Positions 29,728 through 41,400 of a stretch of 64,000 nt of DNA are shown in pieces (position 1 is the first letter of the stretch; every line of letters begins with the position of its first letter). The DNA comes from Nothophaeocryptopus gaeumannii. Lineage: Eukaryota; Ascomycota; Dothideomycetes; Mycosphaerellales; Mycosphaerellaceae. The notes beneath the pieces are model-generated. The model saw only the letters and a program-made list of their open reading frames with translations. It ran no database searches and was not told the origin of the DNA. The position numbers and the translations under genes were made by a program. Location: positions 2,542,001 through 2,606,000 of the forward strand of contig JASISA010000022.1 in assembly GCA_031771865.1 (NCBI GenBank). The letters run 5' to 3'.

Positions 29728-32700
29728 TCATAGCTCTTGCGCATCTTCGTCGGAACTCTCGTCGTCTTCAGCGTGCTGATCGGATGCAGCGGCCATCCTA
29801 CGCTCCATTCGCTCCAGGTCCTTGGCGAGGGCATTCGGCTTGCGGGTGCCATCTGCAAGGTACTTCCTTCCTCGCTGCTTTCTACCCTTCTCAAGCGACG
29901 AAGTGGGAGCGGAAGCGGGAGTGAGAGATGGGGTGGAAGTGCTCGCCGTAATACTCAAAGGAGCAGTGGGTGGCTCAGAATTAGGCAGCGGCTCAGGGTT
30001 TTCGATGAATCTGTATTTGCCCCAGGTGTTCTGAGACTTGTTGTACTCGATCTTGTTGTCCGCTGGCTTCCAGGAGTTGCTACCGTAAGAGCCCGGTGCT
30101 ATGCCGGTCGTAGGGGTTTGCACCTGAGCTGTAGAGGAACGGGGAGAGCCGTATAGCTTTAGTGAGCCCTGGTGGAATTCGCCGTTGTGCGCAGAAGGTC
30201 TCGACTTGCTAGCGAAAGCACCGGGCATCATGGCAGCAATTTGTCGGGGGTTCTGAGGCGTGTATGGAGCAGGTATTTGCCTACCAGAGCCGCTCGAAGG
30301 TCCACCTCGGGTAGAAGATGGCCCCGTTGGCGCTCGGCGCCTGATATCATCAGCTGTTCGTGATGGCGGCGCATGAGATGAAGGTGTCAGTGGTAGGCCA
30401 GATGGCATCTGATGTTGATGACGGTTCTGGCCGTTGTAGAATCGCATGTGAGGTGGGTTGTCTGCGCGGGGTGCCGGGATGGAGGAGATCAACGATGTGT
30501 CGCGCGCTGGAGCCGCTGTGGCCACACGTCCTGGGTTTGTGATCTTTCCGCCGCTACCAGTCTCGGGCCCATCGTCGTCGTCGTCGTTGTCGTCATCGCT
30601 GAGGCTACCATTATCGCCACCCGCCTCATCCTGATTGCCGTTGCTCTTAGAAGCATTTGCACCGTTCATGCCTTCGGTGTTATTCGAGGCGTCTGGGAAG
30701 CTATCGTTTGGCTTTCCAGAAAGTTTGTCGCCCGTAGTGTTCGACTGATGGCTGTCGCACTTTGGCCCAGAGCCGTCACACTCCTCGTCACCATTCCCAT
30801 CTTGCTTGGGAGCGCTGTCGACCTGCGAGCTTCGGCGGCCAGAGAAACGAACCACAGGCTGCTCGCCAGCGGTGTCCGAGTATTCAAATGGCGAGCGAGT
30901 GATTGCAAACTCGCTCAAGGCGTCGTTTTGGCCCGCAATCTTCTTGAAGGCCTGGCTGGCGATGACCTGCGCATTGCCCATCGCAGCCTTCAGAGCATGC
31001 CTGAGCGAGAGAATCTCCTGCTCTGCGCTCTCGATCTCGGATCTCATCTCGCCACGCTCGGAAGTCGCGCCCTCCAGCTTGGTCTCTACCTTATTCAGGC
31101 AGTCCCGCAGCTCTACGAGCTTCTCATCTTTCTCGTGGACCAAGTCCTCGCTGCTGACCAATTCGACTTCGAGTCTTGCAGTGCTGGCCTCCAGCTTGGA
31201 GACCTGGCCTTCGAGTGTTACAGCCTTGCTCTTCGCCGTCTGCTGCTCTGCTTTGGCCTTCCGAAGCTCGGGTTTTGCGACATCCAGCTCGGTCTCGACC
31301 TTGTTCAGGGAGCCCTGCAGCTGTTCGATCATCTGGCCTTTCTCTTTGACTTGCTTCTCACTGCCGCCCAGCTTAGATGCGCTATCCTTAGCTGCTGTCA
31401 CCGTCGTGGAGAGCTGGTTCTCGAGCGCGTCGACCTTGGCATCGGCGGTGGTCTTCTCCCCATTGAGTTCGTCCCGCTCGATCTCGACCTTATCCAAGGA
31501 GTCCTGCACCTGGTCGAACTTCTCATCCTTCTCCTTTTTCAGCTCTTCACTCTTGCTCAACTTGGCTTCAAGGTCCGTAGTTTTCATCTTCATGTTAGAG
31601 ATCTCAGACTCGAGTGTCGCGGTCTTGCTCTCGGCGGTGGCCTTTTCTTGAGCGAGTCTCTTCATCTCATCGTCCTTGTCGCTACAGAGCTTGTTGCTGG
31701 TGAGAAGATCTCTCTCCAGCTGCTGGGCAGCCGCGATCATGATGTTCGGCTTGAGCTCTTTCTCTCTCGAAAGGTCTCTGCTGATAGCCAGATCCACATG
31801 CAGCTGCCGAGCGGCTTCAATCATGATGGAGAGCATGCTCTGGTTTGACCGCAGTTCACCACGCAGTTTCGCTTCGCAGTGAGTAGACTTCTCCAGCTCT
31901 GACTCCATTTCGGCCAGATCCTCTTCGAAGGCACCTGTCTGCTTCTGCTTCTCTTTCAACAACTCGTCTAGAGATGCGGTGAGTGCGCGGCTGGTAGCGA
32001 GGTTGTGTTCGCTCTGCTCGAGCTCGCTCATGAGGCTGATGATGTGCCACTCGTTTTCTGCAATGTGTCGGTCTTTAACCTCGAGGTTCCTTCGGGCGTT
32101 GGTGAGCTTATCCTGCATGGTGATCGCTGTGATCTGGGAGGACGTGAGTGTGTTCTGCATTTCCGTAGACACTTGAACGAGAACAGTGTTCTTGCGCCGA
32201 AGGTATTCGAGTCTGTAGCCAAGGAAGCCAAAGGTGGCAACGAGAAGGAAGAGGCCTAGTGTCCAGACGGACGGGCTGAATACCTCAAGTTGTGCGACAA
32301 CGCTCCGGTTCAAGCGAGCAGTGTGTAACTGGTTTTGGGGAGATGTGGCTGTGAGTCAAATTAGGTTTGGACTGGTGGCACAGGGGAAAGCAGAACTTAC
32401 CCGACAGAAATGTCGAGTTGATGATGGAAAGGTTAGTCGGTGAAGGCAGTTTCGCCTCGAGGGATTGTGCGTGTTCTTGTGCCGCCGCGAGTCGGTCGGT
32501 CAGTTGTTGTGTTGGGCTAGCATGACGCTGCAGTTCGATGCGTGCCTTTTCTTGTAGCGTCTCCTGCTTGCGCAACTCTGCGCCCTTCTTGAGGCGCTGC
32601 TCTTCTGCTTCGCGCTGGCGCGTGTCCTCTCTTGCGATGCGCGTCCACAGCGAGTCTGAGATGCCGGCGGTGTAAAGAGAGGCGGCGAAAGGGCCCGCCT

Positions 32701-32731
32701 TCAAGAGAAGGTCAGTCGCCGCGGCGGCCAT
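29728..32731 (-). CDS. Membrane-anchored long coiled-coil protein, unrecognised
   Basis: Two exons, 32731-32401 and 32348-29728, are joined across a 52-nt intron (GTAAGT...CTCACAG); the product is 983 aa. Residues 1-110 form a charged helix-rich head (EDTRQREAEEQRLKKGAELR). A membrane helix lies at about 138-158 (SVWTLGLFLLVATFGFLGYR). Residues 165-500 are nearly continuous heptad-type coiled coil with repeated units such as KVETELDVAKPELRKAKAEQ and LEGQVSKLEASTARLEVELV. The rest is disordered with an acidic run (SDDDNDDDDDGPETGSGG) and a short conserved-looking NTWGKYRFIENPEPLP. The layout suggests an organelle tether or membrane-associated scaffold, with the coil on one side of the membrane. 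No family is recognised. Splicing is supported because it joins the head to LNRSVVAQLEVF in frame. Confidence 0.75.
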
Positions 32732-33721
32732 CGTGGTGAGTGTGTCGGTTTGTGTGTGTACAGTATCCTGTAGGTTGTTGTGCGCCGACAAGTAAAAGTC
32801 GCGGTGGTGGTGGAGGATGTCTGCGATGTTTGGAAGTGGAACGGCGGGGAACGTTTTGGGCGTGAGCAGAACGTTCGTGAAGCGCGGGACTGCGAGTGGC
32901 CAAAGCGGGGCTTGGCAAAGCTGAGTGAATGCTTCAACTTTCACATGAAGCCTCAGGCTGCAGGCCACGGTCGCTCCGTGGTTCTAAAAGCTTTGGTACT
33001 TCCGCATGGCAAGATGCGGCTTCTGATTATCAGGGAAGTTTGACAGTAGTCTATATTGTTATCATTCTGGGAAATATAATTGGGTAAAACGGTATTCACC
33101 CATCACTCACCACTGTGAAAGAAGGATCATTTCGGCAGTCCCATGCGGCGGGCAGTGTATTCTGCTGAATCGAATCGGAGCTTTGCTGGGACATGCTTTG
33201 ACAAAATGTCATCCAAGCCTTGTCCTTTCTCGAGCAAACAAAGAGCGCCGGCGACACAGTCAAGCAAATCCGATCTAAGAAAATATGAGCAATACTTGCG
33301 GGATTGAGATGAAATCGAGCAGACAATCCGCCAAGGTTGTTCTTGTCGTGCTCGTGCTGATCACATACCTCAGCACTCGTGTCATTCGGATAATAAATCA
33401 GATCTGTCATACTCAGCGTGTGTGCAGCTCAGGAGCGCCTTCCAAAGACAGGCTGTCAGATACCTACTCAAAGATGGAAACGGCCGCATTCGAACCAGCA
33501 TCCTAGAGGCATGTGATGAGGGGAGACAGTGCTCAGCCCTCAGGCGAGTCGGGGCTCAAGCCGTGCCACAAGGTGCTCTCCTCTATGCCTTATCATTGGA
33601 CTACGCTTCCCAAAATTGCCTGATTCCTTGCTGCTTATAAAGGCTGAAGGGACCTGAACAAAGAGCATCCCGCAAACATTGGTCAGAAAGTGGTATTGAA
33701 CGGTTCGATTGCAGTCCTGTT
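32732..33721. other. Intergenic, no supported gene
   Basis: This gap lies between the coiled-coil gene start and the PIG-U stop, both on the minus strand. Short frames on both strands lack domains. A TTCGAACC string near 33,490 recalls a tRNA T-loop, but the flanks do not fold as a tRNA. Confidence 0.5.
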
Positions 33722-35262
33722 CTATATTTGTCTGATCTCTTTCCCTTTACCTTCAGGTCGTTCGCTTTCCCATTCGTCGCGCAAGACGGCGTAGACGGCG
33801 TCTGCAAGTAGTATGAGTAGAGCCAGACTCCAGACCAATGTAATTGCGTAGAAAAAGTTGGCGTTCCCTGAGCCAGCGTAAATCCAAAGATGGTGAAAGG
33901 CAGGACCCAACAGAGAAGCATACAAGAGCGCCGCTAGTGCGGGGAAGCTGTAGCGGTGCGTTGAGCAGACTGTGGTTGAAGATCAGCAACGTCTAGTAAT
34001 ATGAAGCGTGGGTACTTACGCTCAAAGACATGCCCAAGTAGACATAGACAGCTCAGCCATGCTCCAACGTCCCCAACATTGGCATATGGCTGGAAGACTG
34101 CATTGACGCCTAGCATCAATACGACAGCGGCAAGTGGCTGTCTGCGGAGCCTCAAGCAGAATGGTACGCTGTAGCTCAGCATGTGCAGCCAGAAGACACC
34201 CAAGAAGAATTCTCGGAACGCGTCGAACATTTCGATGAAGAAGTACCACCAAAGGCCAGGATTTGGAGTCAAGTCCGGGAGACTGAGCGGCGTCATGTAG
34301 ACAGATTCGAGAAAGTTCCAGGATGGGAGCAGGAGTCGTGATAGCCCAAGAAGGAAGGCCGATGAGGCGGCAAAGGTCGTGACAAGGACGGCTGAGAATG
34401 GCAAGGCCGATGGTAGTAGCTCCTGCTTATAAGCGATCTTGACGGCCTTGCCTTTACCGGATACGCCCTCGTCCGTCTTGGTTGCTGGGCCGGCCAGTTG
34501 CACGCAGAGGCGATCGTACGCAAACATACCCACAGGTGGCAGCAGGAGGATCGGATGTAAGCTGAGATAGCTCGCAATGGTTAGCGCGAATGCGGAAGTG
34601 GTGACCTTTGCTTGCGACGCATGTTTGATGGCAAGCAAAGTGAAGAAGGTCGTGAAGACGGTTGTCGGTCGTCCCAAACATGCCAAGATGGTGAAGGGAT
34701 TGAAGAGGTAGGTGGCTGCTATTGAAGCGGGGTTCCACTCTCGTCCAGCACGTGGCGATGTGTAAAGCAAGGAGACGGCACCTGCTCCAGCCCCAGCGAT
34801 ATCGAAGAGGCAGTCTGCTGAGAGAACATCCAATCCGGTGTACAGCAAGACGCTCGCTAATCGACCAATCCAAGTTGACGGTGAAGGAAGGAGTGAGAAC
34901 AGAGGCAAGAACAACGGCGCCTACGAAGACTCAGTATCCGCAAGCAGAGATCGAGTAATATGTCCTGACCTGATGAAAGATGCCTCCATCGTAGGGATCA
35001 AGCCCTCTTTCGTATAAGAACAAGCCTTCCTGTACTGCGAACTCTCAGCTCCTGTCTTTTTCTTAGCCTATTGGCTGATATATCTCCGTGCCCTTCACGT
35101 ACATCTCTTGAAGCTATTGACTGGCGTCGAGATCTCTACTCGATTCGTCAAGAGATCTGGTAGCGCTGGGAAGGCCAAGGCGAGGAGGATTCGGAGTGCG
35201 GCTGCTGTCGAGAATAGCACGGTCTTGGGATGGTCACTGTAGACCTTGGTGATTGCGTCCAT
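33722..35262 (-). CDS. GAB1: GPI transamidase subunit PIG-U / Gab1 (Cdc91)
   Basis: Four exons, 35262-35103, 35034-34970, 34920-34020 and 33969-33722, have introns of 68, 49 and 50 nt; the product is 457 aa. Spliced landmarks follow the family in order: ALPDLLTNRVEISTPVNSFK, RLQEGLFLYERGLDPYDGG and IFHQAPLFLPLFSLLP (the conserved luminal loop), then the multi-pass membrane part with WNPASIAATYLFNPFTILAC and WYFFIEMFDAFREFFLGVFW, and a C-terminal YASLLGPAFHHLWIYAGSGN. PIG-U is a subunit of the ER complex that cleaves the C-terminal signal of precursor proteins and attaches the GPI anchor, and is thought to help recognise the lipid. The splice at the second exon uses the earlier of two nearby AGs, since only that one keeps the frame. 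It is divergent with NOP7. Confidence 0.93.
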
Positions 35263-35513
35263 ACTCTCGTACAGACTGGCGCATCGTATATGGCATCCAG
35301 TGGTTCGCGGTGATGTCTTGGGACAACTTTCACTCGGCGCGCTGTCACAGGCACCTCCGCGCTCCGCTGACCCCTGCATGAGGATCTGCAGCTAACGATA
35401 GGCGAGACTAGCACAAACTCTATCTGCGCGAACTTTCGGCAGCCGCAAAAAAGTTCGATATCGAGGATTGAGACACAGACATTGAACTTTTATTGTACGA
35501 AACGACCGCAGCC
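35263..35513. promoter_or_regulatory. Bidirectional promoter of GAB1 and NOP7
   Basis: Only 251 bp separate the two ATGs, so the core promoters must share this interval. It contains GCGCGCTGTCACAGGC-type and CCGCAAAAAAG sequence. No obvious TATA box is seen. A shared-promoter link between ER anchoring and ribosome biogenesis is a layout observation only. Confidence 0.55.
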
Positions 35514-37696
35514 ATGGGGAAGATCAAGAAGAGAGGTACTGTACGCTAGTCTGGTATTACGACCATGTCGCTGACCACAATCAACAGGAACCTCCGGGAA
35601 TGCGAAGAACTACATCACCCGTTCGCAGGCGGTTCGCAAGCTCCAGATCTCTCTGCCCGACTTCAGACGACTATGCATCTTCAAGGGTATGAGAAATCGC
35701 AGGTGTAGTCGCATGACCTGCGCTGATAGATGATCCAGGCATCTACCCACGAGAACCGCGATCGAAGAAACGAGTCTCGAAGTCCGCCACACCGTCGACG
35801 ACCTTCTACTACTCGAAAGACGTACAGTACCTCCTCCACGAACCGCTCCTCGCCAAGTTCCGTGATCAAAAGGCTCTCGCGAGGAAGATCAGCAAAGCTC
35901 TCGGCCGCAATGAAGTCAGCGACGCCTCGCGCCTGGAGCGAAATCTCACCCCTCGCATGAAGCTGGACCACATCATCAAAGAGCGATACCCGACCTTTGT
36001 AGACGCCCTTCGGGATCTTGACGACGCGCTTTCCATGCTCTACCTCTTCGCCAACCTTCCTAGCACTGCCGAAGTCCCGCCAAAGACGATTGCGAAATGT
36101 CAACGGCTGACGCTGGAATTCGAACACTACCTTATCCGCACGCATGCGCTGAGAAAGAGCTTCTTGTCAATCAAGGGTATATACTATCAAGCCACAATAC
36201 AAGGGCAGGACATCCTCTGGCTAGTGCCATACAAGTTTGTGCAAAGAGCCGCCGGGGATGTGGACTTCCGGATCATGGCTACGTTTGTGGAGTTCTACAC
36301 CACATTGCTGGGCTTCGTGAACTACAGACTCTACACTGGCATCGGTCTGGTCTATCCACCAAAGTTCGATGTCAAGAGCGAGGAGCAAGGCGCTGAGCTT
36401 GGAGCATTCCAGTTGGAGGGTAAAGATGGACAGGCACGAGAGGAGGAACAAGGACAATTACCGGTTGCGGAGACGAATGAGAGGGCGCAAGCAGAAGCGG
36501 ACAAGCTCTTGAAACAAGAAGAGCCCATGACATCGCAGAGGATGGGAAGGGAAAATGACGAAGCAGAAGCCGACGGCGAGCTCGCATCAACTGCGCTGGA
36601 CCAATTCGAGACCGTTGATCCTAACGCCGATGCCCTCTTGCAACCTTCGATTACCGCCGATGTCGAATCTGCCGCGAAGCTGTTCGAGCCCTTCACTTTC
36701 TACCTCTCCCGCGAAACACCCCGACACCCAATAGAGTTCATCCTGAAAGCCTTCGGCTGCAAGCGTGTAGGCTGGGATGCCCTACTTGGCGAAGCAGGAT
36801 CATACTGCTCAGAAGGCGACCCGCGGATAACGCACCAGATCGTCGATCGCCCTGACCTACCTCTGCCTTCACCACCAGAGACTGAGGAAGAAGACGGCTT
36901 CGACGATGGCGTAGATGACACGGCAGCGATTAAGAAAGCCTACGAAAGAGTACCTGGTCGGATATACGTTCAGCCGCAATGGATCTGGGACTCAATAAAT
37001 GCTGGTCAACTCCAGAGACCCGATCTGTACGCACCTGGCGCGACGCTACCGCCGCATCTGAGTCCATGGGTCAAACCTAAGCAGGGCGAGTACGATCCTA
37101 CCAAGCCCCTTGAAGAGCAAGAAACCGAAGCCGAGGCCGCGGCGAGAGACGACTCTGATGAGGAGGAAGAGGACGAAGAAATTGACGAGGGTAGCGAAGG
37201 CGAGGAAGTCAACGGCGTACGTGGCGATGAAGAGGCGCAAGAAATGGAGGATGATCTTGAAGGCCACGACATTGCTCAAGGAGAGGGTATGGACGTCGCC
37301 ATGGGCGACTCCGACCATTCCGACTCTGAAGCAGACGCTGATGCACCAGATGAGGACTTTGGAGGATTCTCGGATGACGAAGAAGCCGAAGACGACACAG
37401 CTCGAGAAGCCCGCGAGCACCAGGCTGAACTTGAAGCTGAAGCACTGGGCAAGAAAGTCACTTCGAAGGACGCGAAGGCTAAGAAGAAAGAGGCGAAGGC
37501 GGTTGCACAGGCTAAGAGGACTGCGGCTGAGAAGGCCGCAGATGAGGTCACGGACGCGAGGAAGATGATGGCGAGTAGGAGAAAGAGGAAGATGTACGAG
37601 AAGATGGCCTATTCGAATGCACGGAAAGACGAGGAGGCAGAGAAGTTGAGAAATAAGAGGAGGAAGATTGAGAAAGGGTTGGGCAAGAAAGCATAG
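35514..37696 (+). CDS. NOP7: Pescadillo homologue Nop7 (60S ribosome biogenesis)
   Basis: Three exons, 35514-35535, 35588-35686 and 35739-37696, have two 52-nt introns; the product is 692 aa. The tiny first exon encodes MGKIKKRG and splices to TSGNAKNYITRSQAVRKLQI and then GIYPREPRSKKR, the highly conserved pescadillo N-terminus. The domain continues with LDHIIKERYPTFVDALRDLD and ILWLVPYKFVQ. A BRCT domain follows (about 350-455; HPIEFILKAFGCKRVGWDAL to YVQPQWIWDSINAGQLQRPD). The C-terminus is acidic (EEEEDEEIDEGSEGEE) then Lys-rich coiled coil. Nop7 with Erb1 and Ytm1 forms the PeBoW complex needed for 27S pre-rRNA processing in the nucleolus. Acceptor choices were fixed by family sequence; the second intron has two nearby AGs and the later one is used. 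Confidence 0.95.
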
Positions 37697-38373
37697 TTTG
37701 TTTTCCGCGCTTCTTCATGTTGCTGTAAAGGAAAATGCTAGCGAGGCGTTGGTAACGGCAGGCAGCCAAAATATGAGCATCAATTCGAACGTCCGAATAA
37801 GTATGACTGCTGCATCCCAATTGTCCCTTGCATTCCCAACTCCCGAACCCATTCGAAATGATGGCAGCCTACGTGGTTATAACATGGAAGCCCAGTAATT
37901 GACTTGGTACTTCCATTAGTGTCCGAAGCAAATGCACCAAGCATTTCATGAAAAATCAGCCACATCCTAGTCAAAAGGATTCGTATCCCAGTTGAAAGGA
38001 TCGCTTTCCTTGAAGCGCCGCATATTCGGCTTTGCTTAAGCCGAGACATGAAGGTGAGGAATGAGGGACGAGGGAAATGCTTGGGCATGGGAACGCCACA
38101 ACGACGAGATGGTCGACACGTCTGGGAAGGGAATGTGTTATGTACGTACGAGATTGAACTATGGAGCACGGAAACGGACGAAATAACGGTGAGAGTGCTT
38201 GCCTTAAAGGTGCGTTGATACTTCTACAGAACGATGAAATAATTCACTTACTTACCTATCGCCTTCCAATAACGAGGACGAGAATTCATATGAAGGAGTC
38301 AGACAACAACTCGAAGCTAATGATCCAGCGGATAATTGTTACCAGATCGACCAGTTGTTACAAAGATCGGACG
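37697..38373. other. Intergenic with dispersed element copy B
   Basis: No gene is supported. It contains the short dispersed sequence at 37879-37951 and is otherwise featureless, with overlapping minus-strand open frames. Confidence 0.45.
37879..37951 (+). repeat. Short dispersed element, copy B
   Basis: The partner of 7333-7403. Compared with copy A it has a one-base gap after ACATGG and many third-position differences. It ends near CATTTCATGA. It lies about 180 bp past the NOP7 stop. Confidence 0.4.
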
Positions 38374-39580
38374 TCACTCAGCCTCCAGCTCCTGTATGCG
38401 AACCGGCAACTGTGCTCGCAAAGTCTCGATTTGACCAGCCATCGCCATAGCATCTCCGGACAAGATGTCTACTAGGGCCGGGCATTCATCCAAAGCGACA
38501 CTCGCAATGGCTTCCAGTCTGCTGTCGATCTCAGCTGAGAGCTCCTCGTTCAAGGCCAAGGTAATGGCCTGCGTCTCGGGGTCTTCGTAAGGTGGACGGT
38601 GTACATATCCAAAGCCTCGTCAACCGCAAGTCTGTTCGCGGGAAATCGGACATCTCGGAGCCAATGGGGTACCGGATCGCTGGAGAGTTGTAGGTCGACG
38701 AGTCTCCGGCTAGCCAACTCGTCAATGGCGGCCGCTTCTCGACAATCGATACGACGGAGAATACGCTCTGCTGGTCCGTCCGGATATGCACGAGAGTCGG
38801 GATGGAGCTCTTGAGTGAGTTCTTCTGAGTGCCAGATGATTTGACGGCCGTCTGCGGTCCTGGTCGCACGAGCTAGAGGTCTTCTCGCGTTCCATGGTTC
38901 AGAATCCTCGAATGGTTTCTCGTCGTAGATTGCATTGGCCTCATCGAGATGGCCATATCTTGCGCAAGGCGTGTCCCAATTCCAACGTCCCTCGCCTGCC
39001 TTAGCTGGCTGTCCACAAATAATACAGAATTTCGTAGAGTAGCAGCACGTCATATGGTTGCATGCTTCTCGCAATTCGACGGAAAACCACATTTTGGACA
39101 TTTTTGACAACGTCCGGAAGTTAGCTGTTCCAAGTAGTCGTCAATTGACTCGATCTCTGGGCACTGATGAGGAGTTAGCGGGTCTGCCTCGAGCGTCTTG
39201 CATGTAGTACCAGTCCCCGTCTCGCAGGCAGTGCATTGGCGGGCAGTGCACTGAATATTGCATTCAACAATCCCGAGATGCCTACCGCAGGCATTCGATG
39301 CGCAATACACGCGGTCCTCTGCTCGGAATTGGTATTCCTTCATCTTCTTGAGATAGTCGTGTACAGAGCTGGGATCGAATTGCAGTCTGACCTGGCTGTC
39401 GAATGGGATATATTCTTACCAGCCCATCGAGGTCTATTCACCTCGCTCTGGAGGTGCTGCTCGAATAGGGGTTTGATACCGTCGTGGAAACATCCTGGGC
39501 AAGAATTCACATTGGAGAAGCTCAGGGTTGGAGTACCATCGTAGTGCTCCCAGCAGGCAATGCATGTGTACGTGTGTCAT
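38374..39580 (-). pseudogene. IBR/RBR-type ubiquitin-ligase-like paralogue, frameshifted
   Basis: Minus-strand blocks in alternating frames follow the intact neighbour at 40213 in order: YTCIACWEHYDG and CPGCFHDGIKPLFEQHL, PRWAGKN, then LKKMKEYQFRAEDRVYCASN, CQKCPKCGF, then VELREACNHMTCC and KFCIICGQPAKAGEG, YGHLDEANAIYDEKP, DEALDMYTVHL, and EDPETQAITLALNEELSAEI to a stop at 38374. Single-base losses near 39,575, 39,395, 39,075 and 38,595 break the frame, and about four residues are missing after the CNHMTC metal-binding motif. Introns cannot repair the breaks because the gaps are under 30 nt. Further coding-like frames extend upstream to about 40,030 but are not alignable. Confidence 0.75.
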
Positions 39581-40212
39581 GCTGCCACCTTTGGTAAGAC
39601 CAAGAACGAGGTTGCTTTGATTCGTATAACGATGGGTAACTGTCGGTATCAAGTTGATCCCTGGTAGTAGTCCAGCTACTGTTTGGCGACAAGAGAACTC
39701 GGTATGGTGCGCAGAAGTGCGTTGTGTGTCTGCTAGGTCGCGATTTACCAGCGGACAAGGGCCGCAACAGAGGCATTGTTTCCTTTAAATTTGGCTTGGA
39801 CGCCTGGTCGAACTTCTTGACAATGCCATCTTCTTCTTCGTACGAGTTAGCGACCATAAAGAAGCATTATCCGTGATCACAGGTCCTTTGTCCTCAAATG
39901 GCGTTGTGTCAGCAGCAGCATCGGCTCTCAACACTGTCGCGAGTTGGAACACTATTGGCTTGCCACGAAGTGACTTCGTGGCAGTCAGTAGCGGCGAGAT
40001 GACAATGTCCTTGTCGCGAGAGCACAACACCCATTGATGCCGACCAAACCGATCCTATAAATCATCATCGTTGAACATGAATCTCCAAATCGTGCCCATC
40101 CACATCGATAGACACACCCTGCGTTTTGGCAATCTTGCAAAGACGTAGGCAGACTTACCGCTGACAAGTAAACCAACCCAGACAGTACACTCACACGGCC
40201 GGACGCATCAAT
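39581..40212. other. Divergent flank of the two IBR genes, with palindrome
   Basis: Degenerate minus-strand frames (for example MVANSYEEEDGIVKKFDQAS near 39,850) may be the lost N-terminus of the pseudogene. A perfect 23-nt palindrome lies at 39961-39983. Otherwise nothing is recognised. Confidence 0.4.
39961..39983. promoter_or_regulatory. Perfect 11-bp inverted repeat
   Basis: TGCCACGAAGT, one central G, then ACTTCGTGGCA: the two arms are exactly complementary. It lies 230 bp upstream of the intact IBR gene, between it and the decayed divergent copy. The form suits a homodimeric DNA-binding factor or a hairpin; no function is known. Confidence 0.45.
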
Positions 40213-41400
40213 ATGCCCAAGTTTACCCGCAAATCCACCCGCGCCTCGCGGCGCAACAACCCACTCGCTCGTCCAGAGCCAGCCAACCCAGCTCCAACCT
40301 TCACGTGTACCGTCGACATGGAGGTTCACCCGGGCAAAGCTCCCGTTGCGATTCAAAACAACGACATCTGTCTCGCATGTTTCGACGAAGGTATTCGACC
40401 TGAATTCGAGCGCTACCTCAAAGACGAGAGCACACCAGTCATGTGGGGTGGTAAGCCGATTTTAATCGAGACGGTAAAGCATCTCTTCGACCGACAGTTC
40501 CTGGCGCAGTACAAGAAGCGAACGGCCGAGTACGCCGTTGAAGTCCAGGATCGAACATACTGCTCCACGACAACATGCGAGGAGTTCTTGGGCGCTCACC
40601 ACCGGATCTCGAAGAAGTGTCGTTTGTGCCATGCTCTGACCTGCCCACAATGCAAAGCTAACCTCGAAGGTGACTGGCGTAATCACAAGTGCCAGGATGC
40701 AAAAGAATCTGAGCTGGAGGACTTTGATGGGCTCAAGGGTAAGGCGTATCAGAGATGCCCTGGATGTCAAACGGCCTGCGAGAGACGCGATGGCTGTAAT
40801 CATATGACGTGCACCATGCCCTCATGCAATAGAACCGAGTTCTGCTACATCTGCGGCGCACGCGCCACAGGTCAGTCAGGTCACTGGGCGGTTGGTAGTC
40901 CATGTCCAAAGTATAACCACCCAGACGATGCTAACGCCCGGTACGACAGACAGGTCCCAGACGCATTCCGAACAGCATTTATAGCAGCAGCCCAAGACTT
41001 GGCAGACGACGGTGTGGATGCCAACGAACCCGCGGAGACAACTCTTCGGCGTATCGACCGTCGCGCACTCTTCGACATCAAGGCAGACATCATGACGGTT
41101 ACTCTTCCACTGGACCCGCTCAACCACGTGCTGCTTACCCTCCGGTCTCTTACTCAACGTCTAGTTTTCGACTTGGACATGTACACCGTCCACCTGCAGA
41201 CACCAGAGGTTGCGAATGAGGTGAGAAATCGAGCAGCCGGGTTCGGGGGCAGGACAGTTGCGCAGCTGAGAGATGAGCTTCGTGAGGAGGACTTCGACGC
41301 GTACCCTGCACTGGAAGCCATCATGCGAACGTACTTCATGGCTAGGGCCGGCAATGTTGATACCATTCGGCAGCAGCTAGAGTTCCGTCAGCGGGACTAA
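40213..41400 (+). CDS. IBR/RING-containing protein, putative RBR E3 ubiquitin ligase
   Basis: A single 395-residue ORF, the intact member of a three-copy local family. After a basic N-terminus (KFTRKSTRASRRNNP) come Cys pairs in RBR order: ICLACFDEGIRPEFE (RING1-like remnant), YCSTTTCEEF with KKCRLCHALTCPQCKANLEG and HKC (IBR), then CPGCQTACERRDGCNHMTC, FCYICGARA and HWAVGSPCPKY (RING2-type). In RBR ligases a RING2 Cys carries ubiquitin as a thioester; the Cys of CNHMTC is a candidate. The C-terminal 130 residues are helical and family-specific. Ubiquitin ligation is inferred from the fold. The weak RING1 leaves open that it is only an IBR-domain protein. Start: ATG 40213, before MPKFTRKS. 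Confidence 0.82.
   Translation: MPKFTRKSTRASRRNNPLARPEPANPAPTFTCTVDMEVHPGKAPVAIQNNDICLACFDEGIRPEFERYLKDESTPVMWGGKPILIETVKHLFDRQFLAQYKKRTAEYAVEVQDRTYCSTTTCEEFLGAHHRISKKCRLCHALTCPQCKANLEGDWRNHKCQDAKESELEDFDGLKGKAYQRCPGCQTACERRDGCNHMTCTMPSCNRTEFCYICGARATGQSGHWAVGSPCPKYNHPDDANARYDRQVPDAFRTAFIAAAQDLADDGVDANEPAETTLRRIDRRALFDIKADIMTVTLPLDPLNHVLLTLRSLTQRLVFDLDMYTVHLQTPEVANEVRNRAAGFGGRTVAQLRDELREEDFDAYPALEAIMRTYFMARAGNVDTIRQQLEFRQRD

Noticed and set aside
30412..31848. 478-codon plus-strand ORF
   Set aside because: It lies wholly antisense to the coiled-coil gene. Its Leu-rich sequence is the complement of the Glu/Lys/Ser heptads and shows no domain.
33480..33560. tRNA-like TTCGAACC string on the minus strand
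   Set aside because: The flanking bases do not form a T-arm, anticodon arm or acceptor stem.
39380..39410. A 24-nt GTAAGA...ACAG intron in the IBR pseudogene
   Set aside because: It is far shorter than any other intron here (46 nt or more). A one-base deletion explains the shift better, especially given three similar breaks in the same gene.
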